Shown here piece after piece: positions 16,375 through 23,595 of a DNA stretch of 31,632 bases (the stretch's first letter is position 1; each line of letters starts with the position of its first letter). Made by a program: the position numbers and the translations under genes. The notes under the pieces are model-generated. The model was not told where the DNA came from and searched no databases. It worked only from the letters and a program-made list of their open reading frames with translations. Origin of the DNA: DATFBY01 sp035253585 (GTDB lineage Bacteria; Gemmatimonadota; Gemmatimonadetes; Gemmatimonadales; Gemmatimonadaceae); NCBI GenBank assembly GCA_035253585.1, contig DATFBY010000039.1:1-31632 (forward strand), read 5' to 3'.

Positions 16375-16686
16375 TTAGAACGGAAGCTTGAAGGGCAGGC
16401 CGCCGGTGATGCGCTTCATCTCTTCCTGCGCGAGGTCCGCTGCCTTCTTCTGCGCCTCAGTGACCGCTACCAACACGAGGTCCTCGAGCATCTCGACGTC
16501 CGATGGGCTCACGACCGACGGATCGATGCGCACCTCTTTGATCTGCCCGGCGCCCGTGGCGGTCACGGTCACCATGCCTCCGCCGCTGGTGGCGGTCACC
16601 GTGCGCGCCTGTAGCTCATCCTGGATCTGCTTCAGGCGCCCCTGAACCTCCTGCGCCTGCTGCAGCATCTTCATGAAGTCGGCCAT
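16375..16686 (-). CDS. ebfC: YbaB/EbfC nucleoid-associated protein
   Basis: A small dimeric DNA-binding protein, 103 residues. It opens with MADFMKMLQQAQEVQGRLKQ, a helix typical of the family, followed by a beta sheet (TVTATSGGGMVTVTATGAG, VRIDPSVV) and a second helix (MLEDLVLVAVTEAQKKAADL). The C-terminus ends with GGLPFKLPF, close to the usual GLPGL-type end. It lies between dnaX (75 bases upstream) and recR (7 bases downstream). The 75-base gap after dnaX holds nothing recognisable. Confidence 0.95.
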   Translation of the reverse strand: MADFMKMLQQAQEVQGRLKQIQDELQARTVTATSGGGMVTVTATGAGQIKEVRIDPSVVSPSDVEMLEDLVLVAVTEAQKKAADLAQEEMKRITGGLPFKLPF

Positions 16687-16761
16687 GATCGGAACGCTAT
16701 GGAGGGGTCACGCGCGAAGCAAGTCGCCGCCGCGCGCGAGCTGAGCGTCACGCCGGCGCGA

Positions 16762-18465
16762 TCAGTCGAGCAGCTCGAGATCGAGCGCGTCGACGGCGGC
16801 GTCGAGCACCGGATCGCGTCGACGCAGGAGCGCGAGACGCTCGCCTTTCACCGCTTCCGCCGAAAGACGGCGCGATGATCCAACTGACGCGTCGCCGTTC
16901 GCGCCGCTTTGAATGACGACACGCGAGACGCCATCGAATCTCGCGCCGATCGCCGCCGCGATGTCCGTCGCGCCCGTCTCGAGCGTGGGCACGAACGAGT
17001 CATCTTCCGGCTGCAGTGTGACGTCTCCGCGCGCGGACACGGCAACGGGGAGCGCGCGGTCGAGTGCGGCAGCCAACACCGAGCTTCGATCGCGTCTGAC
17101 GCGAGCGACGACATCCGCCCAATGTTCGACGAGCCGATTGAGGTCGAGACGATCCTTTCCGGAGGATCGCGCAGTGTCCATCGTCGCGCTCTCGGCGCGC
17201 GAGCGCGGAGGTGCCGGCGGCTCGGTCCGCCGCGACCCGCTACCAGACGACGACTGCGTCGCCCGTGCGCCTTGCGATCCCCCGCCGGACGCACTCGCCT
17301 TCCGAACTCCGTCTTCGCCGCTCTCGTCGCCCAGCTCCCGAAGGACTTCTTCTATCGCAATCGTCCGATCCATCATGGCGAATCGCACCAACAACGCTTC
17401 CAGCAGAATCTGCTGCTGTCCGCTGCGCCGGAATCGCGGCTCCAGCTCGGCGATCGCCTGAAGCATTCGCAGCAGATCGCTGGAGCTTTGTCGCTCGGCG
17501 CGCGCGCGAAGCGCGTCACGAGCCTGATCGGAGAGCTCGGGCGCGTCGCCGCCTAACGCGAGCGCCAGTTGCACGCGCAGCAGGTCGGCCAGTCCGGCGA
17601 GAACCGCGCCCAGGTCGACGCCAGCATCCGCCAACTTCGCAATCGCCGTGAAGATCTCGGCTGGCTTTCGGTCGGCGACGAGATCGAGCACCGCAATCAG
17701 CTCATCTTCGGCAATGAGGCCGAGTGCCTCGCGCACGCGTTGCGCGGTGATCCGTCCCTCGCCGCCGGCCAGCACCTGATCGGTAAGGCTGAGTGCATCG
17801 CGCATCGAGCCGTCGGCTGCGCGCGCCAGCGTCGCCAACGCGTCAGGGTCGGCGTCGATCTTCTCTTCGGCCAACACTTCGGAGAGGCGCTTCCGCACAT
17901 CGGCCGGGCCGATGCGTCGAAAATCGAAGCGCTGGAGACGACTCAACACCGGCGCGGCTGACTGCGCGATCTTCTGCGGCTCCGTCGTCGCAAAGACGAA
18001 GACGACGCGCGGCGGCGGCTCCTCGAGGATCTTGAGGAGCGCGTTCCACGCCTCACGTGTCAGCATATGCGCTTCGTCGACGATGTAGACCTTGAAACGC
18101 TGCTCCGCCGTCGGCGCGTACATCGCGCGCTCGCGCAACTCACGCGCGTCGTCGACGCCACGGTTGGAGGCGGCGTCGATTTCCACCACGTCGAGCGATG
18201 TCGAACCGCTCCAGATTCGCACGCACGACTCGCACTCGCCGCACGGCTCGCCACTGTCGTCCCGCCCGCGCCGCTCGCAATTGAGCGCCATGGCCAGGAC
18301 ACGGGCGAGTGTTGTTTTTCCAACACCTCGCGGTCCGCACAACAGATAGCCGTGCGCCACCCGCCCGCGGGCGATCGCTCCCTTCAACGTCTCCGACACG
18401 TGCGACTGCACGGCGACGTCGGCGAACTTCTTGGGGCGATACTTCCGCGCGAGCGACAGATACAT
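16762..18465 (-). CDS. dnaX: DNA polymerase III subunit gamma/tau
   Basis: The clamp-loader ATPase of the replicative polymerase. The protein is 567 residues from the ATG at 18465 (MYLSLARKYRPKKFADV, the family start); the frame is open for 34 more codons, but that part is the leader hairpin. Visible motifs are Walker A GPRGVGKT (44-51), a zinc-binding cysteine set around 63-81 (LNCERRG, PCGECESC), DEAH (130-133), and the sensor segment FVFATTEPQKI. After the three AAA+ domains, about residues 365-465 are low-complexity (Ser, Arg, Glu, Pro) before a C-terminal domain, so this is the tau-like form. I see no A-rich slippery heptamer for a gamma frameshift. The SRP RNA gene lies 72 bases upstream. 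Confidence 0.96.
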   Translation of the reverse strand: MYLSLARKYRPKKFADVAVQSHVSETLKGAIARGRVAHGYLLCGPRGVGKTTLARVLAMALNCERRGRDDSGEPCGECESCVRIWSGSTSLDVVEIDAASNRGVDDARELRERAMYAPTAEQRFKVYIVDEAHMLTREAWNALLKILEEPPPRVVFVFATTEPQKIAQSAAPVLSRLQRFDFRRIGPADVRKRLSEVLAEEKIDADPDALATLARAADGSMRDALSLTDQVLAGGEGRITAQRVREALGLIAEDELIAVLDLVADRKPAEIFTAIAKLADAGVDLGAVLAGLADLLRVQLALALGGDAPELSDQARDALRARAERQSSSDLLRMLQAIAELEPRFRRSGQQQILLEALLVRFAMMDRTIAIEEVLRELGDESGEDGVRKASASGGGSQGARATQSSSGSGSRRTEPPAPPRSRAESATMDTARSSGKDRLDLNRLVEHWADVVARVRRDRSSVLAAALDRALPVAVSARGDVTLQPEDDSFVPTLETGATDIAAAIGARFDGVSRVVIQSGANGDASVGSSRRLSAEAVKGERLALLRRRDPVLDAAVDALDLELLD

Positions 18466-18495
18466 CAGTGGAATCTGAGGCAGGAGAAGTGGGAA

Positions 18496-18533
18496 GCGCG
18501 GGGATGCATCTCCGAGGAGTGCATCACCCGCGC
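18496..18533 (-). terminator. Hairpin between ffs and dnaX (likely ffs terminator or attenuator)
   Basis: On the minus strand, GCGCGGG pairs with CCCGCGC and GATGCA with TGCATC, giving 13 base pairs with one bulged T and an 11-base loop. It begins 4 bases after the 3' end of the SRP RNA and ends 30 bases before the dnaX ATG. The T-run after it is weak (TTCCC), so some read-through into dnaX is expected. Confidence 0.55.
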
Positions 18534-18537
18534 AATA

Positions 18538-18633
18538 TCCCAGGTCTGACGGAGCAACGCTCGACACCGCACGCCGCTGCTACCTTCGGGGTCCTGACGG
18601 GATTAGCGGGCTCGCGCCCTCCGGGACCTGGGA
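18538..18633 (-). ncRNA. ffs: Small bacterial signal recognition particle RNA (4.5S-type)
   Basis: About 96 nt. The ends pair perfectly over 9 bases (UCCCAGGUC with GACCUGGGA). The conserved apical domain is at 18576-18598 and reads, on the minus strand, GUCAGGACC, then CCGAA, then GGUAGCAGC. This matches the universal CAGG...AGCAGC Ffh-binding helix of 4.5S RNA. The loop between the closing ACC and GGU is CCGAA, five bases, where E. coli has the tetraloop GGAA. The gene stands upstream of dnaX, as in many bacteria, and no Alu domain is present. The RNA binds Ffh to target membrane proteins to the Sec translocon. The ends are inferred from the terminal helix and the promoter spacing. Confidence 0.92.
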
Positions 18634-18640
18634 CATGGTA

Positions 18641-18669
18641 AATATACCCAAAACACATGGTCGATTCAA
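18641..18669 (-). promoter_or_regulatory. Housekeeping (sigma-70 type) promoter of ffs
   Basis: On the minus strand, TTGAAT (18669-18664), a 17-base spacer, and TATATT (18646-18641), followed 7 bases later by the first base of the SRP RNA terminal helix. Both hexamers are near consensus and the spacing is ideal. The -35 box overlaps the stop codon of the upstream threonine aldolase gene. Confidence 0.75.
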
Positions 18670-19706
18670 CGCGTCGCGCGGGGCATAGCCTCAATGGCCT
18701 CCGCGACGATATCTGCCGCGCGCGCGACGTCTTCTTCGCTCACATCGAGATGCATGACGGCGCGGATTCGGCTCGGCGACCAGGGGACGAGTAGGACACC
18801 ATTCTCTCGCGCCTTGCTTACGACGACATTGGCGTCGTACCCCCCGGGAAGATCCAGCATCACGATGTTCGTGTCGGGCGATACGACGCGCGCGCCGCAG
18901 ACGCCGTCGACGCGCCTTGCGTACACACGTGCTTTCTCGTGATCTCGCGCCAACAGTTGGAAATGAGTGTCGAGCCCATGGAGCGCGGCCGCGGCCAATA
19001 TCCCTGACTGTCGCATGGCCCCGCCGAATCGCCGACGCGCACGCCATGCCTCTCGCATGACGTCCTCGTCGCCGGCCAACGCTGCGCCGACCGGCGCACC
19101 GAGCCCCTTGGAGAAGGAGACCATCACCGTATCGGCGACCGCGGCGAAATCGCTCAATGCGGTGCCGCTGGCGACCGAGGCATTCCACAGCCGCGCGCCG
19201 TCCAGGTGTACCGGCAGCCGCTGCTTGCGCGCGACCGTTGAGAGCTCACGCAGCTCCTCGAGCGGCGTGATTACACCCCCGGCGCCGTTGTGCGTGTTCT
19301 CCAGAGCGACCATGCTCGCCCGCGGAACGTGCACCGAATCGGGTCTCAGCGCCGAACCTAGATCGCTCGCGCGCATCACGCCGGACTGTCCACGCACCAA
19401 GCGGAGCTGCACGCCGCTCCAGGCCGCGGCGCCTGCGCCTTCGTAATGGACAATGTGCGCTTCGGCGTCGAGCAAGACCTCCGTCCCGGGACGCGACAGA
19501 AGCCAGATCGCCGTCTGGTTAGCCATCGTCCCGGATGGAAAGAAGAGCGCTTTGTCCTTCCGCAGCATCTCGGCGACTCGTGTTTCGAGACGGCGCACGG
19601 TCGGGTCGCCGTCGAGCACGTCGTCGCCAACCTCGGCCTCCGCCATCGCGCGGCGCATCGCCGGCGTCGGCTTCGTGACCGTGTCGCTTCGCAGGTCGAT
19701 GGGCAT
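18666..19706 (-). CDS. ltaE: Low-specificity L-threonine aldolase
   Basis: A PLP enzyme that splits L-threonine or L-allo-threonine to glycine and acetaldehyde. The 346-residue protein begins MPIDLRSDTVTKPT, as the family does; the frame is open for 10 more codons, but those run into the upstream terminator. Motifs seen: GDDVLDGDPTV (27-37), PSGTMANQ (57-64), EAHIVHYEGAG with the ring-stacking histidine (H84 or H87), the HLDGARLWNA segment (167-176) and the Schiff-base lysine K200 in VSFSKGLGAPVG. Length is normal. Its stop codon lies inside the -35 region of the ffs promoter, and no separate terminator follows. Confidence 0.94.
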   Translation of the reverse strand: MPIDLRSDTVTKPTPAMRRAMAEAEVGDDVLDGDPTVRRLETRVAEMLRKDKALFFPSGTMANQTAIWLLSRPGTEVLLDAEAHIVHYEGAGAAAWSGVQLRLVRGQSGVMRASDLGSALRPDSVHVPRASMVALENTHNGAGGVITPLEELRELSTVARKQRLPVHLDGARLWNASVASGTALSDFAAVADTVMVSFSKGLGAPVGAALAGDEDVMREAWRARRRFGGAMRQSGILAAAALHGLDTHFQLLARDHEKARVYARRVDGVCGARVVSPDTNIVMLDLPGGYDANVVVSKARENGVLLVPWSPSRIRAVMHLDVSEEDVARAADIVAEAIEAMPRATR

Positions 19707-19729
19707 CGACAGAAGATGGCTCGCAAGGC

Positions 19730-19765
19730 CACACAACGAAAAGCCCGCCGTGTGACCGGCGGGCT
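19730..19765 (-). terminator. Rho-independent terminator of the small lipoprotein gene
   Basis: A perfect 9-bp GC-rich stem (AGCCCGCCG at 19742-19750 with CGGCGGGCT at 19757-19765) and a 6-base loop. Read on the minus strand it is followed by TTTTCGTT, while the plus side has no T-run. It therefore ends transcription of the gene at 19787-20026, 22 bases after its stop. Confidence 0.85.
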
Positions 19766-19786
19766 CTCGTAGTTGGAGTGTCGACC

Positions 19787-20026
19787 TTACGGCGTCTTCA
19801 CCTCAACCTTGGGGACCTTGATTGTGGCCGTGTCCTTGCGAACGTCCACGTCGGGCACCGTCACCTTCGCGGTGTCCGTGGTCACATCGACGTCGGGCGT
19901 CTTCACCGTGTCCGTCGTCGTTCCGACGACTGGGCGCTCGACCTCGTATGTGTTCTCGCCCGTCTTCTTGCACGCGGCGAGCGTGGTGGCGGCCACAAGA
20001 GCTGCGGCCAAGGCGATGCTACGCAC
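19787..20026 (-). CDS. Small lipoprotein with VPDVDV-type repeats
   Basis: A 79-residue predicted lipoprotein. The signal sequence MRSIALAAALVAATTLAAC ends in a lipobox (LAAC, C19). The mature part is short, charged and repetitive: TPDVDVTTDTAK, VTVPDVDVRKDTAT, IKVPKVEVKTP, roughly three 12-residue repeats with alternating hydrophobic residues that would suit a beta strand or an extended spacer. The start is GTG at 20026 with a good CGGAGG ribosome site 6 bases upstream (20033-20038). A strong terminator follows. I recognise no family. It is probably anchored in the outer or inner membrane; the function is unknown. Confidence 0.75.
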   Translation of the reverse strand: MRSIALAAALVAATTLAACKKTGENTYEVERPVVGTTTDTVKTPDVDVTTDTAKVTVPDVDVRKDTATIKVPKVEVKTP

Positions 20027-20071
20027 GTCTGGCCTCCGGATAAGGGTGCGCCCCTGGGAGAGGCAACCTTC

Positions 20072-20088
20072 GGGCCAGATTTTGGCCC
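20072..20088 (-). terminator. Short hairpin after yihY
   Basis: GGGCCA (20072-20077) pairs with TGGCCC (20083-20088) over a 5-base loop, a few bases past the YihY stop. There is no T-run, so it is at best a weak terminator. Confidence 0.3.
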
Positions 20089-20093
20089 CTGAC

Positions 20094-21008
20094 TCACTCC
20101 TCGAAAACCTCCCGTTGGCGCCTTTTCACTCGCCGCAGCTCGTACACCTGTCCCACCTCGCCGCCGATGATGAAGATCACCGCCGAGTAGTAGACCCAGG
20201 CGACGAGGATCACCAAAGCGTAAAGCGTTCCGCTGTAAAACCCGCCGGGGCGAAACTGCGCCACGTATCTGGTAAAGAGATTCTTCGCCAGCGTCCAGAG
20301 CACAGTGGTGACCAGCGCCGCCAGCAACGCACTCTGCCACCTGATGCGGCGATTCGGAAGAAACTTGTAGAGCAGAAAGAACAGAAGCAGGATGAACAGC
20401 GCGGCGATGAGGCTGGCGACGTTCGACTCCAGTGGGCCCATCAAATCCTGCCGCATTCCGATCTCTTGCAGCAACAGAATTCCGCGCGAAGTCGCCGCCG
20501 TCGTGTACGTGATGAGCACCGTGTAGGCGATGAACAGGATCGTGGCCATGATGCTCAGCTGGATGTCGAATACCTTCCCGCCGATGATGCTGCGTCCCTG
20601 CTCGATGTCGAAGACCTCGCCAAGCGCCGAGCGAAGGGAGCCGAAGAGGCGGGTCGAAAACCAGAGAAAGCCGAACGCGCCCACGAGTCCGACCGACCCA
20701 CGGTTCTCCACGATGTCGTCGATGAGCTGTCGGATGACCGCGTTTCCCGGCGTTCCGGAACCCTGCCGCGGCAGGAAGCGGTCGAGGAACACCCACAGCT
20801 CGCTCGAGGCCGACGCGGCGTCCTCGTTCAGGATGTAGCCGGCGGCCGAGAGAAGGAGGAGAAAGAAAGGGACGGCGGCCAACAGGATGCTGAACGCGAC
20901 ACCGCCGGCGATGAAGAAGATGTTGTCTTCGCCGGCGTTATCCCAGACGCGCTTCGCGTAGTCACGTAATGTCCACAGGATGCGAAGCGGGAGCGGGCGC
21001 TTCGGCAT
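20094..21008 (-). CDS. YihY/UPF0761 family inner membrane protein
   Basis: A 304-residue polytopic membrane protein of the YihY family (once wrongly called ribonuclease BN). Typical segments are IFFIAGGVAFSILLAAVPFFL (about 30-50, helix 1), the loop with FLPRQGSGTP, GLVGAFGFLWFSTRLFGSL, and the end segment GGFYSGTLYALVILVAWVYYSAVIFIIGGEV. About six membrane helices and a basic, charged C-terminal tail (RRVKRRQREVFEE) are visible. The biochemical role of the family is not settled; it is often linked to the cell envelope. The ytxH-like gene ends 32 bases upstream on the same strand, so the two form a small envelope operon. Confidence 0.9.
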   Translation of the reverse strand: MPKRPLPLRILWTLRDYAKRVWDNAGEDNIFFIAGGVAFSILLAAVPFFLLLLSAAGYILNEDAASASSELWVFLDRFLPRQGSGTPGNAVIRQLIDDIVENRGSVGLVGAFGFLWFSTRLFGSLRSALGEVFDIEQGRSIIGGKVFDIQLSIMATILFIAYTVLITYTTAATSRGILLLQEIGMRQDLMGPLESNVASLIAALFILLLFFLLYKFLPNRRIRWQSALLAALVTTVLWTLAKNLFTRYVAQFRPGGFYSGTLYALVILVAWVYYSAVIFIIGGEVGQVYELRRVKRRQREVFEE

Positions 21009-21040
21009 CGGTCAGCCGCGCACAGCACGCGCGGCGCGCG

Positions 21041-21496
21041 TCACTCCTCCTCGTCTCCGTGGACCACGGGAGCACGCGATTCACGAGCGACGTCGGCGCC
21101 CGCCTGATAGGCGGCCTTGGTCTCTTCGATGCGCCGCTCGAGATCGCTGCGTGCCTGATGCGCCGCCTCTCGCCCCGCTCGAATCGCGTCTTGCGCCTGC
21201 TGCTTTTTCAGCTCGATGGCGCGGCGGGCCGTGTCGATGCGCTCCTCGACTGCCTGACGAGCGTTCTCGTACCGGTCGACGACTTTATCGGAGATCTCTT
21301 CGGCAGCTTCCTGCGCGGCTCGGCTCACGCGACGTGCACGGCGCCTGATCTCGCGTCGCGTTTCCATACCCGTGCGAGGCGCGAGAAGAAGCGCGACGGC
21401 AGCGCCGATCGCAATTCCCCACAAGAAGGAGCCCGCGCTCGTGGTCCGCTGCTCGATGATGACGTACGGCTCGTCGTCGATGTCGTGCCCGCGCAT
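21041..21496 (-). CDS. YtxH-like membrane-anchored coiled-coil protein
   Basis: A 151-residue protein: about 20 N-terminal residues, a single membrane helix with the YtxH hallmark GSFLWGIAIGAAVALLLAPRTG (22-43, given as GSFLWGIAIGAAVALLL then APRTG), then a long charged helix of Ala, Glu and Arg (RREIRRRARRVSRAAQEAAE and onwards to about 130) likely to form a coiled coil. Proteins of this kind are general stress or envelope-associated. The ATG at 21496 has a strong GGAGG site 7 bases upstream. It follows the response regulator gene by 21 bases and precedes yihY. Confidence 0.83.
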   Translation of the reverse strand: MRGHDIDDEPYVIIEQRTTSAGSFLWGIAIGAAVALLLAPRTGMETRREIRRRARRVSRAAQEAAEEISDKVVDRYENARQAVEERIDTARRAIELKKQQAQDAIRAGREAAHQARSDLERRIEETKAAYQAGADVARESRAPVVHGDEEE

Positions 21497-21517
21497 CCTA
21501 GTCCTCCGTCGACGCGG

Positions 21518-22978
21518 CTAGCGCCGTCCTTTGGGTTTGGCTTTGCTCTTGAAGTCCTTCACGCTCGGCGCGCTCGCCGTCGCTTTCACCGGTGTAGGCT
21601 CGGCCGCCCTGGTTCCATTGCTACTCAGGATCGATCCGATCTCCGTCCGCACGTCCTGCGCCGCGATCCCGAGCGTCTTCGCCGTTCGCTCCACGTCGCC
21701 GCCCATCGAGGCGAAGGTGCGAAGCACCAGCTGCCGGCGCGCATCGGCGAGCGTCGAACCGGGTGCGATCGTCACCGCGCCCCAGTTCTCGCCCGCGCGA
21801 AGCCGACGCGGTACGATGTCGCTCAAGCCAATCGTCGGACCTTTGGCCATGATTACCGCACTCTCGACCACGTTCTTGAGCTCCCGCACGTTGCCCGGCC
21901 AGTTGTGCGACAGGATCCATTCCCACGTCGCGTCGTCGAAGCCGGTGATCTTCTTTCCGTTCTGTTGATTGAAGCGCTCCAGGAACTCGGTGGCCAGTAG
22001 CTTCACGTCTCCGCCACGCTCGCGCAGCGGGGGCAGGAATAGCTCGACGACCGACAGGCGGTAGTACAGGTCGTCGCGGAGGTCGCCTTCGGACAGCGCC
22101 TTCTGCAAATCCTTGTTCGTCGCCGCCACCACCCGGATGTCGACCTCGATCTCCTTCTTGCCGCCCAGACGCCTAACGAGTCGCGACTCGAGCGAGCGCA
22201 GCAGCTTCACCTGAATGTCCGGCGCCATCTCGGCGACTTCGTCCAGGAAAATGGTGCCGCCATCGGCCATCTCGAATGCGCCCGGCTTCTCATTGGTCGA
22301 GCCGGTGAAGGCACCCTTCTCGTGTCCGAACAGCTCGTTCTCGAGGATGTCCTTCGGAAGCGCGGCGCAGTTCAGGGCGAAGAACGGACCCTTGGCCCGC
22401 TCGCTCTTGGTGTGGATCGCACGTGCCACGAGCTCTTTCCCCGTGCCTGACTCGCCCAGGATCAGGACGTTGGCCGTCGACGGCGCCACTGCATCGATGA
22501 TCTTATAGACCTCGCGCATCTGCTCGCTCTGTCCGGTGAGCTCGCCATAGTGCGTGAGGTTCTCGATCTGCGACGTCAGGGCGCGGTTGGTCTGCCTGAC
22601 GTTGAACTTGTCGAGCGCCTTTGGAATGAGCGCCTTGAGACGATTGAGCTTCTCGGTGTTGAGCGGCTTCTCGATGTAGTCGTAGGCGCCCTGCCGCATC
22701 GCCTGCACCGCAGAGTCGACCGTTGCCTGGCCGGTGATGATGATGCACTCGGTGGAGATCTCGCGCTCGGACATCTCCTTGAGGAGGGCGATGCCATCGA
22801 GCTTCGGCATCTTGAGGTCGGCCAGGATGACGCCGTAGCTCTCGGCCTGCAGGCGGTCGAGCGCTTTCTGTCCATCGACCGCGACGTCCACCGTGTACCC
22901 CTCGTCGGAGAGGATGGCGCTCAAGCCATCGGTGATCGCGCGCTCGTCGTCAGCAATTAGAATTTTCGCGTGCTTCAT
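21518..22978 (-). CDS. Sigma-54 dependent NtrC-family response regulator
   Basis: A 486-residue transcription activator in three parts. The receiver domain (1-120) has the acidic pair D10/D11, phospho-acceptor D54 and K104. The AAA+ domain (about 145-385) has Walker A GESGTGK (175-181), the sigma-54-contacting GAFTG loop (222-226) and Walker B GGTIFLDE (240-247). The C-terminal region has a Fis-like helix-turn-helix (around ERTAKTLGIAAQDVRTEIGS) and ends with a basic low-complexity tail (KDFKSKAKPKGRR). Phosphorylation should drive promoter opening by RNA polymerase with sigma-54. Its ATG overlaps the stop of the histidine-kinase-like gene (ATGA), which is its likely partner. No convincing -24/-12 promoter was found nearby. 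Confidence 0.95.
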   Translation of the reverse strand: MKHAKILIADDERAITDGLSAILSDEGYTVDVAVDGQKALDRLQAESYGVILADLKMPKLDGIALLKEMSEREISTECIIITGQATVDSAVQAMRQGAYDYIEKPLNTEKLNRLKALIPKALDKFNVRQTNRALTSQIENLTHYGELTGQSEQMREVYKIIDAVAPSTANVLILGESGTGKELVARAIHTKSERAKGPFFALNCAALPKDILENELFGHEKGAFTGSTNEKPGAFEMADGGTIFLDEVAEMAPDIQVKLLRSLESRLVRRLGGKKEIEVDIRVVAATNKDLQKALSEGDLRDDLYYRLSVVELFLPPLRERGGDVKLLATEFLERFNQQNGKKITGFDDATWEWILSHNWPGNVRELKNVVESAVIMAKGPTIGLSDIVPRRLRAGENWGAVTIAPGSTLADARRQLVLRTFASMGGDVERTAKTLGIAAQDVRTEIGSILSSNGTRAAEPTPVKATASAPSVKDFKSKAKPKGRR

Positions 22979-23595
22979 GGGGTCTCAGCTTGCCGCGTTG
23001 GACGCGGGAATCGAATCAGCACGCCACCTGACGCGACGGGCCGAAGAAAGACGTTCGAGTCGATCACGATGTTGGACGGGGACGGAGCATCGACGCCGGA
23101 GAAGCGGAGCTCGACGTGATCGGCGAGCGCGTCGAGCTGGAGGCGAATGTCGCGTCCGGCGTCGAGCGAGCTTTCCGTTACGGCGAGCGTCGCGCACCGA
23201 ACCGAGTCCGCATCAGCGGCGGCCTCGACCGGCACCGCGCTCTCCTCCAGCGACACACTCCCTCCCGAGCGCGCGGCGATTGCGTGGAGTACGGCGACCA
23301 GCGGCCGCAACGCGCCCCCCAAATCTACCGGAGCAGGGGCCGATCGCGCCAACGCCAGGAAGGACTCCACCAGCGCGACGGCACGCGCCCCCTCCCCCGA
23401 GGCAGCCTCCACGAACGGACGAAGCGCGCTGGCGGACACCTCCTCCCGCGCGCTCCGACCCTTCAGAACCTCGAGGTTCACCACGACGCCGTTGAGAAGA
23501 TTCCGGATCTCGTGCGTGAGGCGCCCGGCCAATCGCCGATAGCCGGCCGCCCACCGGTCGGCCATTGCGCCCGGCGCCTCTGCCGTCTCAGTCAC
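22975..23595 (-). CDS. Minimal histidine-kinase-like protein (phosphotransferase-like)
   Basis: A 206-residue protein with a dimerisation/phosphoacceptor segment: H28 in RLTHEIRNLLNGVVVNLEVL, a good H-box. The remainder has the length of an ATPase domain, but the N, G1 and G2 boxes are not recognisable; there is no DxGxG and no GxGLG. No sensor or membrane part is present. It thus resembles stripped-down two-helix phosphotransferases such as Spo0B or ChpT, or a strongly diverged kinase. The start is GTG at 23595, overlapping the fba stop by 8 bases; the stop overlaps the response regulator start by 4 bases. Coupling to that regulator is therefore very likely. A second ATG (23565) is an alternative start. 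Confidence 0.7.
   Translation of the reverse strand: MTETAEAPGAMADRWAAGYRRLAGRLTHEIRNLLNGVVVNLEVLKGRSAREEVSASALRPFVEAASGEGARAVALVESFLALARSAPAPVDLGGALRPLVAVLHAIAARSGGSVSLEESAVPVEAAADADSVRCATLAVTESSLDAGRDIRLQLDALADHVELRFSGVDAPSPSNIVIDSNVFLRPVASGGVLIRFPRPTRQAETP

Noticed and set aside
16762..18465. Programmed frameshift in dnaX
   Set aside because: No A-rich slippery heptamer with a following hairpin was seen in the linker region.
19773..20969. Long plus-strand open frame of 398 codons
   Set aside because: It is antisense to the lipoprotein and YihY genes, is full of Arg, Asp, His and Glu, and has no family features; typical shadow frame in GC-rich DNA.
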